In this document: positions 44,473-56,955 of the stretch, one piece after another
How the letters are laid out: each line of letters opens with the position of its first letter
Position numbering within the stretch: the stretch's first letter is position 1
Assembly (NCBI RefSeq): GCF_905171765.1
Contig: NC_053392.1
Coordinates: forward strand, 35,720,956-35,784,955
Source of the DNA: Bufo bufo
Lineage: Eukaryota; Chordata; Amphibia; Anura; Bufonidae
Reading direction: 5' to 3'
Length of the DNA: 64,000 nt
Translations under genes and position numbers: made by a program
Notes under the pieces: model-generated
Told to the model about the DNA's origin: nothing
The model's database searches: none
The model's input: only the letters and a program-made list of their open reading frames with translations

Positions 44473-45330
44473 TTGCCAAGCCTTGGGGGGAGGAGGATGA
44501 TTGGATGGGAACTATTTATGTTATGGAGACCAGTTGATACACTTGATGACTATTGTAGGCTAGACAAAGCTTCTCTTGATTTCTGAGAAAGATATATGCA
44601 AAGTATCATGTCTAACATCTGCTGGCATCAGATACGCTTTAGGAACGCTAATTTAAATACAGTATCTTTCCCAGAAACCCAGGGGAGCATCGCCTGGCCT
44701 ACAATATTGCGCACACGTACTCTGCATACTAGGGGCTTCCTAACCGGTAGAGTTAATTTGCTTATCCGCAATTCAGGTCACAGAAGGCCACAAACCATAA
44801 CGCTGCCACCACCAGCTTGTGCTCCTCCAAAAATGGCTGCAGAGTGTTTGTTCTCCCATGTCCACCTCTTCTACAAAGCTTAAAACATGACTCATCAGGG
44901 AATACAATGTTTCCATGTCGCTTATTTGCAATGGTGCTATTTGTCCACTCACCATATACTTTCACCACAGCAGCACGAGAACAGTTCACAATGTGCAGTT
45001 TCAGAAATACTGCCATCATTGACCTGAAAGCCAATAGTCATCCTTTTTTGCAACTCTGATTAATCACCATTTTTACCCATGACAGTAAGGAGGGATATTT
45101 GTGCAGACAGCCTTTCTCACACCTTATATACCCACAAAACCAGGTCACTACACAGTACTTCGTTCATGAGCTACGCACTGTCGATGTTGAAAGTAGGAAG
45201 TGGTCATAATTAGAAAAGTATTGAAAAATTTGATTCTGACGTTTCTCTCAACTTCGTCAAGAAATTTGATTCATAATTAATTAATTTGTCATGAATCACA
45301 ATAAATCTGGTATACCCAGGCCCTTCTGCC
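44473..45330 (-). pseudogene. Possible decayed mariner/Tc1-like fragment
   Basis: A minus-strand frame at 45034-44762 has NIVFPDESCFKLCRRGGHGR, which recalls the first catalytic-Asp block of mariner-type transposases, and HKLVVAALWFVAF after it. No second or third catalytic residue and no inverted repeats were found. The rest of the interval is unassigned. Confidence 0.35.
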
Positions 45331-46080
45331 TAATTATTTTCATCCCACTTCGTGGTCCGATCTCAGTGTGAAGGCTTGAAACTTAAATCGAAGGGAGAGT
45401 GCAAGTGGAATGTATTGCCGTGTGCATTACGTTCTAGTGCTCCTACATTCATAGGTAATTCGTTCTGTAAGTATTACAGTATTACAGTTGTAATTTATCG
45501 CCATCTACATCACTGTGCAGGGCACCAAGATTTATAGCTAATCCCTTCTGCTCGCTATCAAATTACTGTGCGTCAGTATTATAGGTAGATAAAAGTGTCA
45601 GGTCTATTTTATTGCCTTGAACTTAACTGTGCAGTGCATCAAGATTCAAGTGGCCCGCAGCATTGGCAGTAACAGTGTGCACCAAGATTCAAAGCTAATG
45701 CCTTCAGATTAACAAAATGACAAGCATGCTGCGCTCTTCAATAAAGCAAAAAATATATATTTGTGTGCCGCTGCAGGAGCTGTGACCAAATTGTTCCTTA
45801 GTGGAACAAAATAAAGAAATGGAGGCTGCGCCAGTAAAGTAGTGGAGAAAAAAAAGTTCTTTTAATGCATGTTGTGACAGTGATTAGGAAACACTTTATT
45901 TACAAAATATTTCTATTGAGCAGTTAAGGGACAGTTTAGAGATAGTGTAGGGATATTATAGGGAGGCAGTATCCACACTGTAGCGAGAGAGCAGGGGCCT
46001 ATTAAACATTGTAAAGCTTGGCTATTCTATTACACCTTGCTGTACTAATTGGGGTTAAAAAGTGTTCTAATGCTACAGAT
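45331..46080. other. Decayed repeat-derived sequence, no gene
   Basis: Recurrent phrases such as TGTGCAGGGCACCAAGATTT and GTGCACCAAGATTCAAAGCT suggest degraded ~90-bp sub-repeats like those in hAT 5' regions. No ends identified. Confidence 0.4.
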
Positions 46081-47210
46081 TAGTGTTGATCACAAATATT
46101 CGAATTTTTATCGCGAATATAGGTAATTCGAAATTTCGCGAATATTTAGAATATAGTGATATATATTTGTAATTTAGAATATTCTAGATATTTTTTATTG
46201 CGAATTTTCGTAATGCGAATTTTTATCGCAAATTTTTCAATTGCCGAGTAAAAACATGATTCCTCCCTGCTTCTTGCTTGTGGGCCAATGACTCATTGGC
46301 CCACAAGCAAGAAGCAGGGAGGAATCATGACTTTAAATGGGAAAAATTATGAATATTCTAAAAAACTAATATATGGCACTATACCGAATATATTCTTTTT
46401 TTCGAATATTCGTAATATTCTTAAACAAGAATATATAGCAATATAGAGAATATTCAAAGAAAAACTAATGTAGAACAATTTAGCTAAGATAGTGCTATAA
46501 TCTTTGTCTAATAGTTGTAATTTTTTTCTCATCTGAAGATCAGATTGGAAAAAAATCTCAACTATTGAAAAAAAGATTATAGCACTATATTAGCTAAATT
46601 GCTCTAGATTCGTTTATTTTTTTCGAATATTCGCTATATTGCTGTATATTCTTGTTTTAGAATATTACGAATATTCGAAAAAAACGAATATATACGCTTT
46701 TTCGAATATTCGTAATATTCTAAATAAAGAATATATAGCAAATATTCGAAAAAAACTAATATAGAGCAATTTAGCTAATATAGTTCTATAATCTTCTTTG
46801 TCTAATAGTTGAAATTTTTTTCTCATCTGAAGTCCAGATTGGAAAAAAATGACAACTATTAAAAAAAAAAGATTATACCACTATATTAGCTAAATTGCTC
46901 TACATTTGTTTTTTTTCTAATATTGGCTGTATTGCTATATAGTCTTGTTTTAGAATATTACGAATATTCGAAAAAACGAATATATTCGATATAGTGCTAT
47001 GACTCATTGGCCCACAAGCAAGAAGCAGGGAGGAATCATGTTTTTGCTCGGCAATTGAAAAATTTGTGATAAAAATTTGCATATTACGCAATCATTACCT
47101 TGTCGTTTTTTCGAGTAAAAAAAAATCGTAGAATATAACGAATATTCAAATTTGTGAATATATTCGCGAAATATCGCGAATTCAAATATGACTACTGCCG
47201 CTGATCACTA
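46081..47210. mobile_element. AT-rich fold-back hAT-like element (1.1 kb)
   Basis: Ends TAGTGTTGATCACAAATATT and CGCTGATCACTA are inverted, and CTACAGA precedes the left end and follows the right end (the eighth base T is shared). Most of the body is TTCGAATATTCG-type inverted sequence. A perfect 37-bp-arm palindrome sits at 46254-46328, and one of its arms recurs at about 47000-47040. No coding capacity. Confidence 0.82.
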
Positions 47211-47379
47211 CTACAGATTTTAGGTTCTCAGCATTTTTTTTATACATAAGTAATTCTATTAATCCTTGATTCTGTTATTGGGGTGAAATTGCGGAGTGAT
47301 ACTACAAATTCTAGGGTGTTTACCTATCCAAATTTGTTTGCAGGGCAATTGTCCTGCTCTTATCCCCATTTTGCTTCCT

Positions 47380-47525
47380 TTTATAGCACCAAAGTTCAGG
47401 TTCCAATTTACTTTTATGGGGTTCATGGCCAAGTTCGGGTCAAGTTCGGGTACATGAACCTAACTTTGAACCAAAGTTTTGGCAAACCTGTAGAACCCGA
47501 ACATCCACAGGTTCGCTCATCCCTA
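47380..47525 (+). mobile_element. Right end of a hAT-C-type element
   Basis: GGCCAAGTTCGGGTCAAGTT, GTAGAACCCGAACATCCACA and GGTTCGCTCATCCCTAG match the last 150 bp of hAT-C. A solitary terminus with no gene attached on its left. Confidence 0.7.
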
Positions 47526-47572
47526 GTAACAAGTGCTTGTTTTGTACAATGTTCCAGCCATCTTAACTACAA

Positions 47573-49132
47573 ATGAGCAAGCCTGAACTGAACATGGGGT
47601 TTGGTGTTCGGGTGCGAAATAAAGCTTGTTGAAAAGCTGCAGCGCAGCCAATTAAGAAGCTTTTAAGCTGTGGGCACTTGGAAGCCATCACAGTCATGCC
47701 TAGTATTGGCATTGCTGTGATTGGCTGGCGCAGCACATGACCCGGCCTGTATAAATGCTAGATCACATGTTGCGCCGACATTCTTCTCCAACTAATGTAA
47801 GGACAGAATGCTGCTGCAGCGAGGGACAGTGTTAGGGTTTTAATCTGTATGTTAAGTCTGTGGGTGACCTATAGCCATTTTTGTGGGTGCAATACACCTC
47901 CTTTGCACCAATGACATAGAAATACAATACTTAATCTGGCTGTTAATTCTGTCGGTGACCTATAGCCAATTTTGTGGGTGCAAAACACCTCCTTTGCATC
48001 TGTGACACAGAAATACAATAGTATTAATCTAGCTGTTAATTCTGTTGTTGACATAAACACATTTTTTGGGGTGAGCTTTACCTACTTTGCACCCATGAGA
48101 CAGAAATGCAATTGTTCGCCTGTCTGTCAATTTTGTGGGTGACCTCAAAGAATGAGGAAAGCATGCAAAAAGGGACGTGGCCATGGTGCTGTTGGTGGCG
48201 GTGGAGCTCCTGTTGGAGAGAGAGGAGGTTGTTGATCTGTGCCAGCTATGCGCACAAATGAAACACCTTCCTCAGGTGCACGCAGGCAATAGGATGTTCT
48301 GCATTATTTTGTAGGCCCGAATACCGCTGTACGAATGGTGAGGCCAGAACAAGTAGAGGCGGTAGTAGATTGGATGGCTGACAGTGCCTGCACATTGTCT
48401 TTCACCTGGTCCCCTGCTGAAAGTGCAGAGTTGGCACCTGCGGCCCATGGGCATCTGTCTTTCACCTCACCCTCTTGCACATCAGCCAAGCAGTCTGAGC
48501 CCCAAGTCATGCAGCAGTCACTTATGCTTTTTGATGACTCTGCTGGCAGGGGTTCCATGGGCCATCCACCAGGCCTTGCCCCAGAAGTGGAAGAGATTGA
48601 GTTCACTGATGCCAAACCACCTATGTTTGAGGATGATGATGTGGGAGGACCACCACAACACGTCTCTGATGATAATGACGAAACACAAGTGCCAACTGCT
48701 GCGGCTTTCTGCAGTGTGCAGATCAGCAAGGAGAGCCGGGGTAAGGAGTGGGTGGTCCTCGACCCCACATGGAATCAAGGTCATCCGAGTGACGTGTGCA
48801 GTTCGGAGGAAGAGGTGGTGGTCACTCAGCGCCAGCCGCATAGCAGAGGAGGGAGCAGGGTGCAATAGTACAGTGGCCAGGCCCCTAGCCAGTATGCCTG
48901 CTACTGCCCACCACGCCGAGGGACTGAGCACACCAAAGCCAGCTCAGAGGAGTTCCCTTGCATGGCAGTTCTTCAGCCAATGTGCTGACAACACGACACA
49001 GGTGGTTTGCATGCTCTGACTGAGCCTGAAACAAGGCATAAAGGTTCTAAACCTGAGCACCACCTGCATGACCAGGCATCTAAATGCAAAGCACAAGTTG
49101 CAGTGAAGTAGACCCCTGAATAACCACGAAAG
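47573..49132 (+). mobile_element. 5' part of a second hAT-C-type element (hAT-G)
   Basis: Begins ATGAGCAAGCCTGAACTGAA with GGTGTTCGGGTGCG, like the hAT-C left end, and shares the CCATCACAGTCATGCC and CTGTGATTGGCTGGCGCAGC region. Homology to hAT-C ends near 49132, inside the region after the BED finger. A tandem set of ~75-95 bp (CCTTTGCACC-ATGACA type) lies at 47860-48120. Confidence 0.75.
48160..49075 (+). pseudogene. hAT-G transposase N-terminal part with BED finger
   Basis: A degraded Gly/Arg-rich start (KGRGHGAVGGGGAPVG, near 48170), then the open frame 48335-48868 with RPEQVEAVVDWMADS, SEPQVMQQSLMLFDDSAGRG, PPQHVSDDNDETQVP and LDPTWNQGHPSDVCSSEEE, colinear with hAT-C 24904-25440. The BED finger follows in another frame (SLAWQFFSQCADN at 48948; VVCML). 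It stops there, with no catalytic domain. Confidence 0.8.
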
Positions 49133-49585
49133 ATCCGAAAGAACTGGTTCTGCTACTATTTACATTCTGGATCTGGGACGACAAGGCATAGGTATTTCAC
49201 TTTGAACCCTACAATATTCTAGAAAGAGTGGTGTAGCTATAGAAGTTGCAGCGGTCACAACTGCGACCGGTCCCCTAAGCCTGGGGAGCACTGCAAATTA
49301 TGTATCACCGTCCTCAGGATAGCGATACAGTTAGATACAGCGGATGGGCATGAGAACATTGTCTCCCAGATTCGCCATTACTTCTAATAGGCATCATGCC
49401 TAGTGTCTTTAGCCTATCAAAGCACAGGAGGTACAATGGCGCATTCATCGCGCTGCCTGACCTGTCAGTGAACAGGCTTGAAGAGGTCTGTACTGCATCG
49501 CTGACAGCAGAGGTTAGTATTAGAGTTTATTGTTTTTTATTCAATGTCATGCTGTTGGGCCACCACGGAGGTGATGGGGGAAGCA
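49133..49585. other. Unassigned repeat-like sequence
   Basis: No gene. A GTCACAACTGCGACCGGTCC phrase near 49251 looks like a dispersed repeat, but its class is unknown. Confidence 0.3.
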
Positions 49586-50150
49586 CTAGGGGGGCACCTA
49601 CTGGGGGCATTTTTTGCACTGGCAGACTTTATAAGTGGGTATTGTTTTTGCACAGGCACTCATTATAAAGGGGCATTTTTTGCACTGCAAAGCATTATAA
49701 GGGGGCACATCATAAAGGGTTATTTATTTGTACTGGCCTACAATTTAAGTGGGTATTTTCTGTGCTGGAGCACGTTATAAGGGGTATTTTTGTACTGGCA
49801 CACAGTATAAGGAGAACTATTACTACTGGAGGACTATGGAGAACATGATTGCTATTATGGGCACAATGGAGGCATTATTACTATTGGGCTCACTGTTAAC
49901 ACTAAGTTCACTCTATCAGATAATTATTCCTATTGGTGGGACTTTGGGGAGCACTATTACTGTGGGGGGCACCCTGTCACAGTATCAGCTTAGCAGAGTT
50001 ATTTTTGGAGGACATTATGTTTATACTATTAGTGTCAAGGAAACTATTTGCTAGGTGCAGTGATTTTTTAGGGCACTATGTGCCAATAATTATTAAAGGG
50101 GTACTATCTGTGTGGTACTAGTATTTTCAGGGGGGACTGTTTCTGCATTG
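49586..50150 (+). repeat. Degenerate ~27-35 bp minisatellite
   Basis: Units such as GGGGGCATTTTTTGCACTGG, ACATTATAA and GGGCACTATTACTATTG alternate across about 560 bp. Overlapping 60-100 codon frames here are repeat translations. Confidence 0.7.
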
Positions 50151-51051
50151 TAGTATTGGGGAGCACAACAGACACAGTTTCAGGCATGGAAGGATGGGGT
50201 GTTCAGAAGGTGGAGAGATGATGGAAAAGTAGGAAACTAAGATGTCTGTTTGTCAAACTCTGTTGACACAGGAGAAGGATAGAAAGAAATCATCATGATG
50301 GTCTGGTCTGAATGAAGAAGATGATTTAAGAGAGCATCTATGTCAGAGGTAGATGTCACTGGATATAAGAGGTATGTGGCACTGTATTACCCTGTATGCA
50401 ATGTTTTCCAAGTATGTCTTTAAGGTCAGACACACACGAGCTAGTTGAATGCAATAAACTTGCAGCGTGTGTCAGTGAGAGGTCCCATTCTGGCCTCCCC
50501 TCCTCTGACAGGATCACACAGATTTTACCCCATAGGATCCTCAAATTTATTGTATTACACTGACAGCATTGTGTCAGTGTAAGACAATAGATTTCAGATC
50601 TCTAAGAGTTAAACAGCATTATAAATCAGTGCGATGCTGTAAGAGGAGCAGAGGCTAGAATGGGACCTTTCACGGATACACGTTGCGAGTTTCTCACAAA
50701 CAACTAGCTTTTGTGTTTCTGGCTTAACAGTAGTGCTGAAGGGAAGGGGTGAGGTTGAGACTTTGGCATGGGGGATGTCAAGTCAATTTTTTACTTAGGC
50801 AGTAGAAAAGCTAGGTGCATCCCTGCCCTTTGCCACAAAGCACTGAAGGAGGGGGGGGGGGGGGGGGGGGGGAAGACGCAAGCTGAACTCTTGCACCCGG
50901 ACCCATGAGCCTTTAACTATGTCTCTGTCTAGACATTTTATTATAAAGCCTAATTTAAACTCTTAATTTTCATAAAAAGTCACAAGTTTGATACACAGTC
51001 ACACAAATTATGGAACAGTGTTAGCAAATTTAGAAGAGGGTTTTCTGTAAC
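50151..51051. other. No gene; contains a 22-base G run
   Basis: Mostly unassigned. A homopolymer of 22 G at 50851-50872 could form G-quadruplexes and is a likely sequencing and polymerase slippage site. Confidence 0.6.
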
Positions 51052-51544
51052 TTAAAGGGGTTCTCCGGGATTTTAATATTGATGACCTATCCTCAGGATA
51101 GGTCATCAATATCACATAGGCGGGAGTCCGACACTCCCGCCAATCAGCTGTTTGAAAAGGAGGCACGTGCCGTGCCAGCGCTGCTTCCTCTTCACTGTTT
51201 ACCTAATTGCCGTCGCCTCTCCAGCGGCGAGCAGGTGTAATTACACCCAACCGTCCCATTCATTTCAATGGGACGGATCGCTCCCATACACTTGTATAGG
51301 AGCAATCCATCCCATTGAAATGAATAAGACGGCTTGGGTGTAATTACACCTGCTCACTGCTGCAGAGTTGATGGCGAGAAGGTAAACAGTGAAGAGAAGG
51401 CAGCGCTGGCACGGTGCGCGCCTCCTTTTCAAACAGCTGATTGGCGTTGGTGCCGGGTGTCGGACCCCCACCGATCTGATATTGATGACCTATCCTGAGG
51501 ATAGGTTATCATATCAATATTAAAAGCCTGGAGAACCCCTTTAA
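51052..51544. mobile_element. TTAA-flanked fold-back element (493 bp)
   Basis: Begins TTAAAGGGGTTCTCCGGGAT and ends GGAGAACCCCTTTAA, with arms pairing over ~240 bp: CCAATCAGCTGTTTGAAAAG against CTTTTCAAACAGCTGATTGG. An internal short hairpin CCTATCCTCAGGATAGG lies near both ends. No coding capacity. A fragment of a similar arm is at about 57911-57945. Confidence 0.9.
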
Positions 51545-53660
51545 TGACAGAGGCACAATTAAATGTCCTTCTTCATCTGCAAACACAATGAATACTGCTA
51601 TTGACAATTTACTTCGGGAATAATGCAGAATTGGTGTCAGTAAGATTTCTGCATACTTTGTTACTTCCGTTTAAAAACACAGTTTCATAGAAGACCTTTC
51701 TCTACTTGCCCAGAATGCCTTGTAATCAACCTCATCAAATTATGAGGTACTATAACTGTGATGTCAGAGGACTTGTCATAGTCACTATATAAGACCACAG
51801 CCAGGCTCTGCCATGTTTTTGTTAGTATGTACATTGGTGGAACATCTCCTAACATCTCAACAACCTTACTTTATTTCTTCTGCTTGGCCCTTGCATAATA
51901 TAACAAAACTGAAACTAGTCCTAAAGACCACATAGTGTCAGACACAACTCTTCTGGGCCAATGGGGCACCTTCGATGTGGGTCAAATTTATTCAGACCAG
52001 ATTCAATCTAAAGACTGAATTGACAGAATCAGAACTACATCGAATTTCAGGAAATTTGTTCTTCTCTAAGTAATACTGGCATTTCCAACACCTGTCTTAA
52101 ATAAAAGTCTGTATGAGTAAATGACACCTCTTAATACATTTAGTGCATCCTTAGGTTCTGTTGGAAAGAAATGTTTTCACCATAGGCAACTGAGTTTAAA
52201 TTGTGAATCCATATTTTTTTCACTCTTCATTGACCTCTTTGACTAAGGATCATCAAATGGGAGAAAGGCTTTATTTAATAAGAATACAGATTTATTTTCA
52301 TCTTATGGATCTACACTATCCTTAGTAAAGACTATAATATAATATAATAGTAATATATTTTTCCATTGCTGATTTGGAGTGCATCAAATAAATGGTCAAG
52401 TGAAATTACAGTTTTTCTCTCATTTCTGCAATATTTATGCATAATATGGCACAATTATTTTGTATGTGTTGAATAGAGATGACAACTAGAGATGAGCAAA
52501 TTTCTTTAAATTTGTTAGGAGTTCGATTTGTCTGAATCGACTTGGTAATTCAATTCAGATACCAATTTCTGTTAAAGTCTTTTACTCTCTCTCATCAAAT
52601 TATAATAAATGCTAATTTAAATCTCGTTGAACTTTGGATCCTAAATGGTCACTAACTTTTCACACAACTTTGCATAAATCAATAGTACAAATGACCACAA
52701 AAAACTTTGTAATGTTTTATAAGCAAGAAATATCTAGTTCTTATGTTATCAATTGTTTATCTCCCCCCATTCTAATTGCTTTTCTGTTTGAGAAAAGGTT
52801 TATGTCTGTCTTGAGACGGACCAGCTCTGCAGTACATCAGATTACACGTGTCAATACAAGTCTATGGAGAAGGAAGGGAGTAGGAATGAGTAACAGCAGG
52901 AGTGAGACATAGGAAACAGGGACAAAGAGCTGAAGAGAAAGTTTATATCTCAGCACAAGTGCAGTTTTCAAAACCATAGGTCAATACCTCTCTGTTACTT
53001 GTCTGTAATATCCTCCATGATCCGGGGGCTTCTTCTGAGTGAGTAAGAGAAGGTTAGGAAGCAAGGACTCCTTTACTTTATGTGTAGTAGATGGGAGCTG
53101 GTTTCCATCCACCATCTCTGAGAGAATTGCAAACTAGACATTCAGCATCTACAAAGGAAAACTGCTAAGAAATTTCAGAAACAAGTCATATAGTTGTCAT
53201 AAAAAGTGTTACTCCTCATAATCAAACACTGTACTATTGATTAATGTAGAGTTCGTTGAAAGGTTAGTTACAGTTTAAGAATTGATTCGGTCGTCTCTAT
53301 TTAAAACACACAAAAAATGACATTGTTCAAGGTATATTCATGACTCTCGAGAAGGGTTGCCAACCAGAATTGTTCTTTTTTCTGGTCAACTTACCCCAAA
53401 ATCATGGACAGCCAACATTTTTTATGGGCACATTGGAAAACCATAATGAATGATAACAATTATAAGTAATACATGTCTATAGCTCAATATACTGATAAGA
53501 ACTCGTCACCAGCATTTACTGTAAGCTGTAAACTGATGAAAATCACCACCAAAATATTCTAGTCAAGTACCACCAGCCTCAAAAATATCACAGACACATT
53601 TTTTTTTTTTAACGGACACAGGAAAAAAGTTGCAACCCTGCTCTCGAGAAACAGATATAA
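51545..53660. other. No gene recognised, 3' side of the olfactory receptor
   Basis: AT-rich sequence with scattered short frames. A hAT-like terminus (CTAGAGATGAGCAAATTTC) at about 52486 and a possible opposite end near 53299 (GTCGTCTCTA) hint at a small decayed hAT derivative, but the flanks do not match. Confidence 0.45.
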
Positions 53661-53675
53661 AACTTTCATACACTT

Positions 53676-54584
53676 TCAAGAGAACTTTGTCAAGACGACT
53701 TTTGTTCTTTTGACTTCTTTGTTGTTCAAGCTATAAATCAGGGGGTTTAACATTGGCACAATAACAACATAAAAAACTGAGGCATATTTCTCCCAGTTCT
53801 TGTGCGATTGTCCAAAATATGTGACTATACCAGTGCCAAAATACAAAGTCACCACCACAATATGGGAGGTGCAAGTGGAAAAAGCCTTAGCCCTTTTAGT
53901 GGACTGAATCTTAAGAACAGAGAGCACGATACAAGCATATGATGTTATAATAAATATAAATGGGGGAAATAATGTGATAAAACTAAGTGAAAATATCACG
54001 ATTTCTTTAATACGAGTATCATCACATGACAATTTGAGCAACGCCAGGATCTCACACATAAAGTGATTGACCTGGTTTGGATAACATAGTAATAGGGGTA
54101 ATGCTAAGGATGGCATAACAGCAATCATAAAGCTAAATAACCAAACAAAGGCAATCAACCAGTAACACACACTCCACCTCATTCTTAATGGATAGTGAAG
54201 AGGGTGGCAGATAGCAACATACCGGTCATAAGCCATGACCGCCAATAGATTGCACTCTGTTGTCCCTATCAGTAATATAGCTTTGAACTGTATGAGGCAA
54301 GCACTGAGGGAGATGTTTCTGTAAGAAGAAAAGAGGTCTATCAAAAGCTTAGGTACCACAGAGGAAGCATTGCACAGGTCAATAAACGACAGATTGACAA
54401 TGAAGAAGTACATGGGGGTCCTTAAGTGAGTGTTTATATACACCACATACATTATAAGAACATTTCCGATAATTGCTATCACATAGACCATGGAAAATAA
54501 CAAAAACAGAAAAATGTTTATTTTCATATCACGGGAGAAGCCCAGTAGAATCAGTTCAGTGACCGTTGTGTTGTTTCTGACCAT
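53676..54584 (-). CDS. Olfactory receptor, class II-type, intact single exon
   Basis: A 302-residue seven-helix odorant GPCR, expected in the cilia of olfactory neurons and signalling through Golf. Seen: N-glycosylation motif NNT at residues 4-6; GN at 40-41 in helix 1; PMYFF at 57-61; conserved Cys 96 and Cys 177 for the extracellular disulphide; MAYDRYVAICHPLHYP at 117-132 at the end of helix 3; SY at 215-216; KAFSTCTSH at 233-241 before helix 6; PMLNPLIYSL at 277-286 in helix 7, followed by NNKEVK. Length and intronless form are normal for the family, and there is no stop or frameshift. The start at 54584 gives the standard short N-terminus. Subfamily and ligand cannot be told. It is the only intact host gene found. 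Confidence 0.96.
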   Translation of the reverse strand: MVRNNTTVTELILLGFSRDMKINIFLFLLFSMVYVIAIIGNVLIMYVVYINTHLRTPMYFFIVNLSFIDLCNASSVVPKLLIDLFSSYRNISLSACLIQFKAILLIGTTECNLLAVMAYDRYVAICHPLHYPLRMRWSVCYWLIAFVWLFSFMIAVMPSLALPLLLCYPNQVNHFMCEILALLKLSCDDTRIKEIVIFSLSFITLFPPFIFIITSYACIVLSVLKIQSTKRAKAFSTCTSHIVVVTLYFGTGIVTYFGQSHKNWEKYASVFYVVIVPMLNPLIYSLNNKEVKRTKVVLTKFS

Positions 54585-54599
54585 CTTGTAGAAATTCCA

Positions 54600-55732
54600 T
54601 CAATGTTAGTGTTTTCTATAAGCAAAACTTTTTTAAGTTAAAAAAAAACGTTTTATTCTCAAGGACAGAGAAGAAAGAACTAAAGATCTCATTGTTCATG
54701 GAGGATGTTGTACAATAATAAAAAAAAATGATAGCTAAGCGAAAGTTATGCTGCTCAAAATATATATTCTGGCCACTGAGAATAAAATAAAACAAAATCA
54801 TTTTAAAGAAAGAGTTAAGATCAATCTTATCCCTATGGAAGATAGAGATATTGAATTGTCTACCACACATGATACATATTAAACATTTCATAGCACATTT
54901 GACAACTGACATGATGTGTTTCATCACTTTCTTCACTTATTTGCCATATTATGTTTAATAAATATATTTTCTTAAAACTTTAATTGTTCTAGGCAAATAG
55001 TTGGTTTTAGATACTACGGTTTGAATTAGTTGGCTTTCTTACTTTATGTTTTCAATGAAAACTTTAGCTTTGTAATACCACTCCTAGCCACTTGGTGTGC
55101 TGTTATTTTTAGGCACCCATAAATTGGCATTTAAAATATATGAATTTTTTTGATTGTTAATTTTTTGGCAAAATAGAATGCATAAAAAACATTAAAAAAA
55201 AAACTTTATTGTGCAGGGTTTCAAGTGAATGGGATACCAAATACAGTATGTATATAAGTTCTCCATTTTGTGCTCTATTATAAAATATGAAAAAATATTT
55301 AAAGATATACTTTTCTGACACGTTTTAACGTTTATTTAGAAAACTTTTTAATTAATTTATGTTTTCCTACTGTATGGTGTAATGTCATACAGTACTTCTG
55401 TATGATATTGTATTGCTAACTGTCCAGTACATACCTAGATATGCTCCAGTAGGCATCAGCACAGGATCAACCTGGAGTCAAGTCAGTGTATGATTGCGCC
55501 CCTGGAAAATGGAATGGCATGGTGGCAATTGTTTGAAAGGGAACCCTATTTTTGATAGCACTAAGATCTTTGGAGATGACAATGCTAACATACAGCAGGA
55601 GAAGGACCCAAACTGCATAACAGAAATCACGACAGGAGAAAGAGATGAATATGTCATTTAAAAAAAAAATTTTTTTGAGGGTTGAGGTAAGTACATAACA
55701 TTAGGGATACTAGTATGATCACGTTTTGTAGA
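54600..55732. other. Upstream flank of the olfactory receptor, no gene
   Basis: AT-rich and without recognisable features. Olfactory receptor promoters often lie behind a non-coding 5' exon, but none can be identified by eye. Confidence 0.45.
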
Positions 55733-55740
55733 GTTGTGAT

Positions 55741-56947
55741 TAGAGATGAGCGAATCGAAGTTGACAAAGTGGAATTCAATTTGCACCGAATCCGAATTTT
55801 ACTTGTGATTTGTGGTAACGAATCAAATTTTTTCCTAAAATTGCTGCTGCACGTGTGAGGAGATGGAGAAAGGAACTTTGGTTAGGTTGGATCACCCATA
55901 ATGCCATGCATGCAGCCAATCAGCAGCCAGCCCTGTGATGTCACAGCCCTATAAATAGCATCAGCCATCTTAGATTCTGCCATTAACCAGTGAGACAAAC
56001 GCAGGAGATCCAGCAGAACACAAAGGGCCCAGAGGCGGGGGCATCCCGTGGTTCAGAAAGAGAGGCTCATGTCTTGCATAGCGTGGCAGGATAGAACGGT
56101 TGCAGGGAGTAGCGACGTAGCAAACCTACGTCATCACGTCTTCAGCCCCTCTGACAAAGGAGCTTCATTATCGGGAGAAGAGGGTGGAAGCTTGCCTGTG
56201 AGGCAGCGGCGGAGCCAGAAAGTCGCTAGTGTGGCCGGGAGTCAGCAGGGTGGCAGCAGTGGGAAGTTGGTAGCCAAACGTGCCCAGGGTAGACCAACCA
56301 CATCGCAGGAGCCTACCTGCCTGGGAAATAGCGGTGCACGGGTTCATGGAGGCAGCGGCGGTAGCAGTCAGTCAGTGCATAGTGTTGGGTCCATTTTTTG
56401 GGGGTTATTGTTCTAATGGATCCGTTTTTTGGGAGTTATTGTTCTGACGGATGAGAGGAATGGCAAAATAATCAGTGACGTCAACACAAACTTACTGCTG
56501 ACACCCTCTCCACTCTGTCTTGGGGCTCTATTTGTATAAGCGTTTAATAGAACAGGTTCTGTAGACATCTATGTGGAATAAGCTGATGACAGTGTAAAAG
56601 GAGTGAGCCTCTTCTTGGCACTAACATTGACCTGTAAGGCTGAGTTCATACTTGGGTTATTTGGTCAGTTTTGGCCCAGTGACTGCCCAAATAAGTGAAG
56701 TGTGCAGTGATTCTAAGAGCGGCGCCTGTCATCTGTATGTCATACGGACTCACAGTATTATTTCACTACCAGAGCAGACTCCCTATGCGTGTTACTGCAA
56801 GGCACAGTGTTCTACACGACTATAAAGGCTCTGCAGCCAGGAAATAGACGTTTTTAACGCAATTCGCCACGAATAAATTTGGATCAAACCAAATTTTTTC
56901 AAAAAAAGTCAACGAACCTATTTTTTGTAAAATTCGCTCATTATCTA
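55741..56947 (+). mobile_element. Short hAT-A relative, 1.2 kb, non-autonomous
   Basis: Flanks GTTGTGAT (55733-55740) and GTTGAGAT (56948-56955) form an 8-bp duplication with one mismatch. Ends TAGAGATGAGCGAATCGAAG and TTCGCTCATTATCTA are inverted. The first ~230 bp match hAT-A 1579-1850 and the last ~520 bp match hAT-A 5950-8045 minus its Tc1. A Ser/Gly-rich frame at 56048-56416 may be the transposase N-terminus, but there is no BED or catalytic part. Confidence 0.9.
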
Positions 56948-56955
56948 GTTGAGAT

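Noticed and set aside
52486..53299. A small hAT derivative with CTAGAGATGAGC and GTCGTCTCTA ends
   Set aside because: The 8-bp flanks do not match and the interior has no homology to hAT copies in the window.
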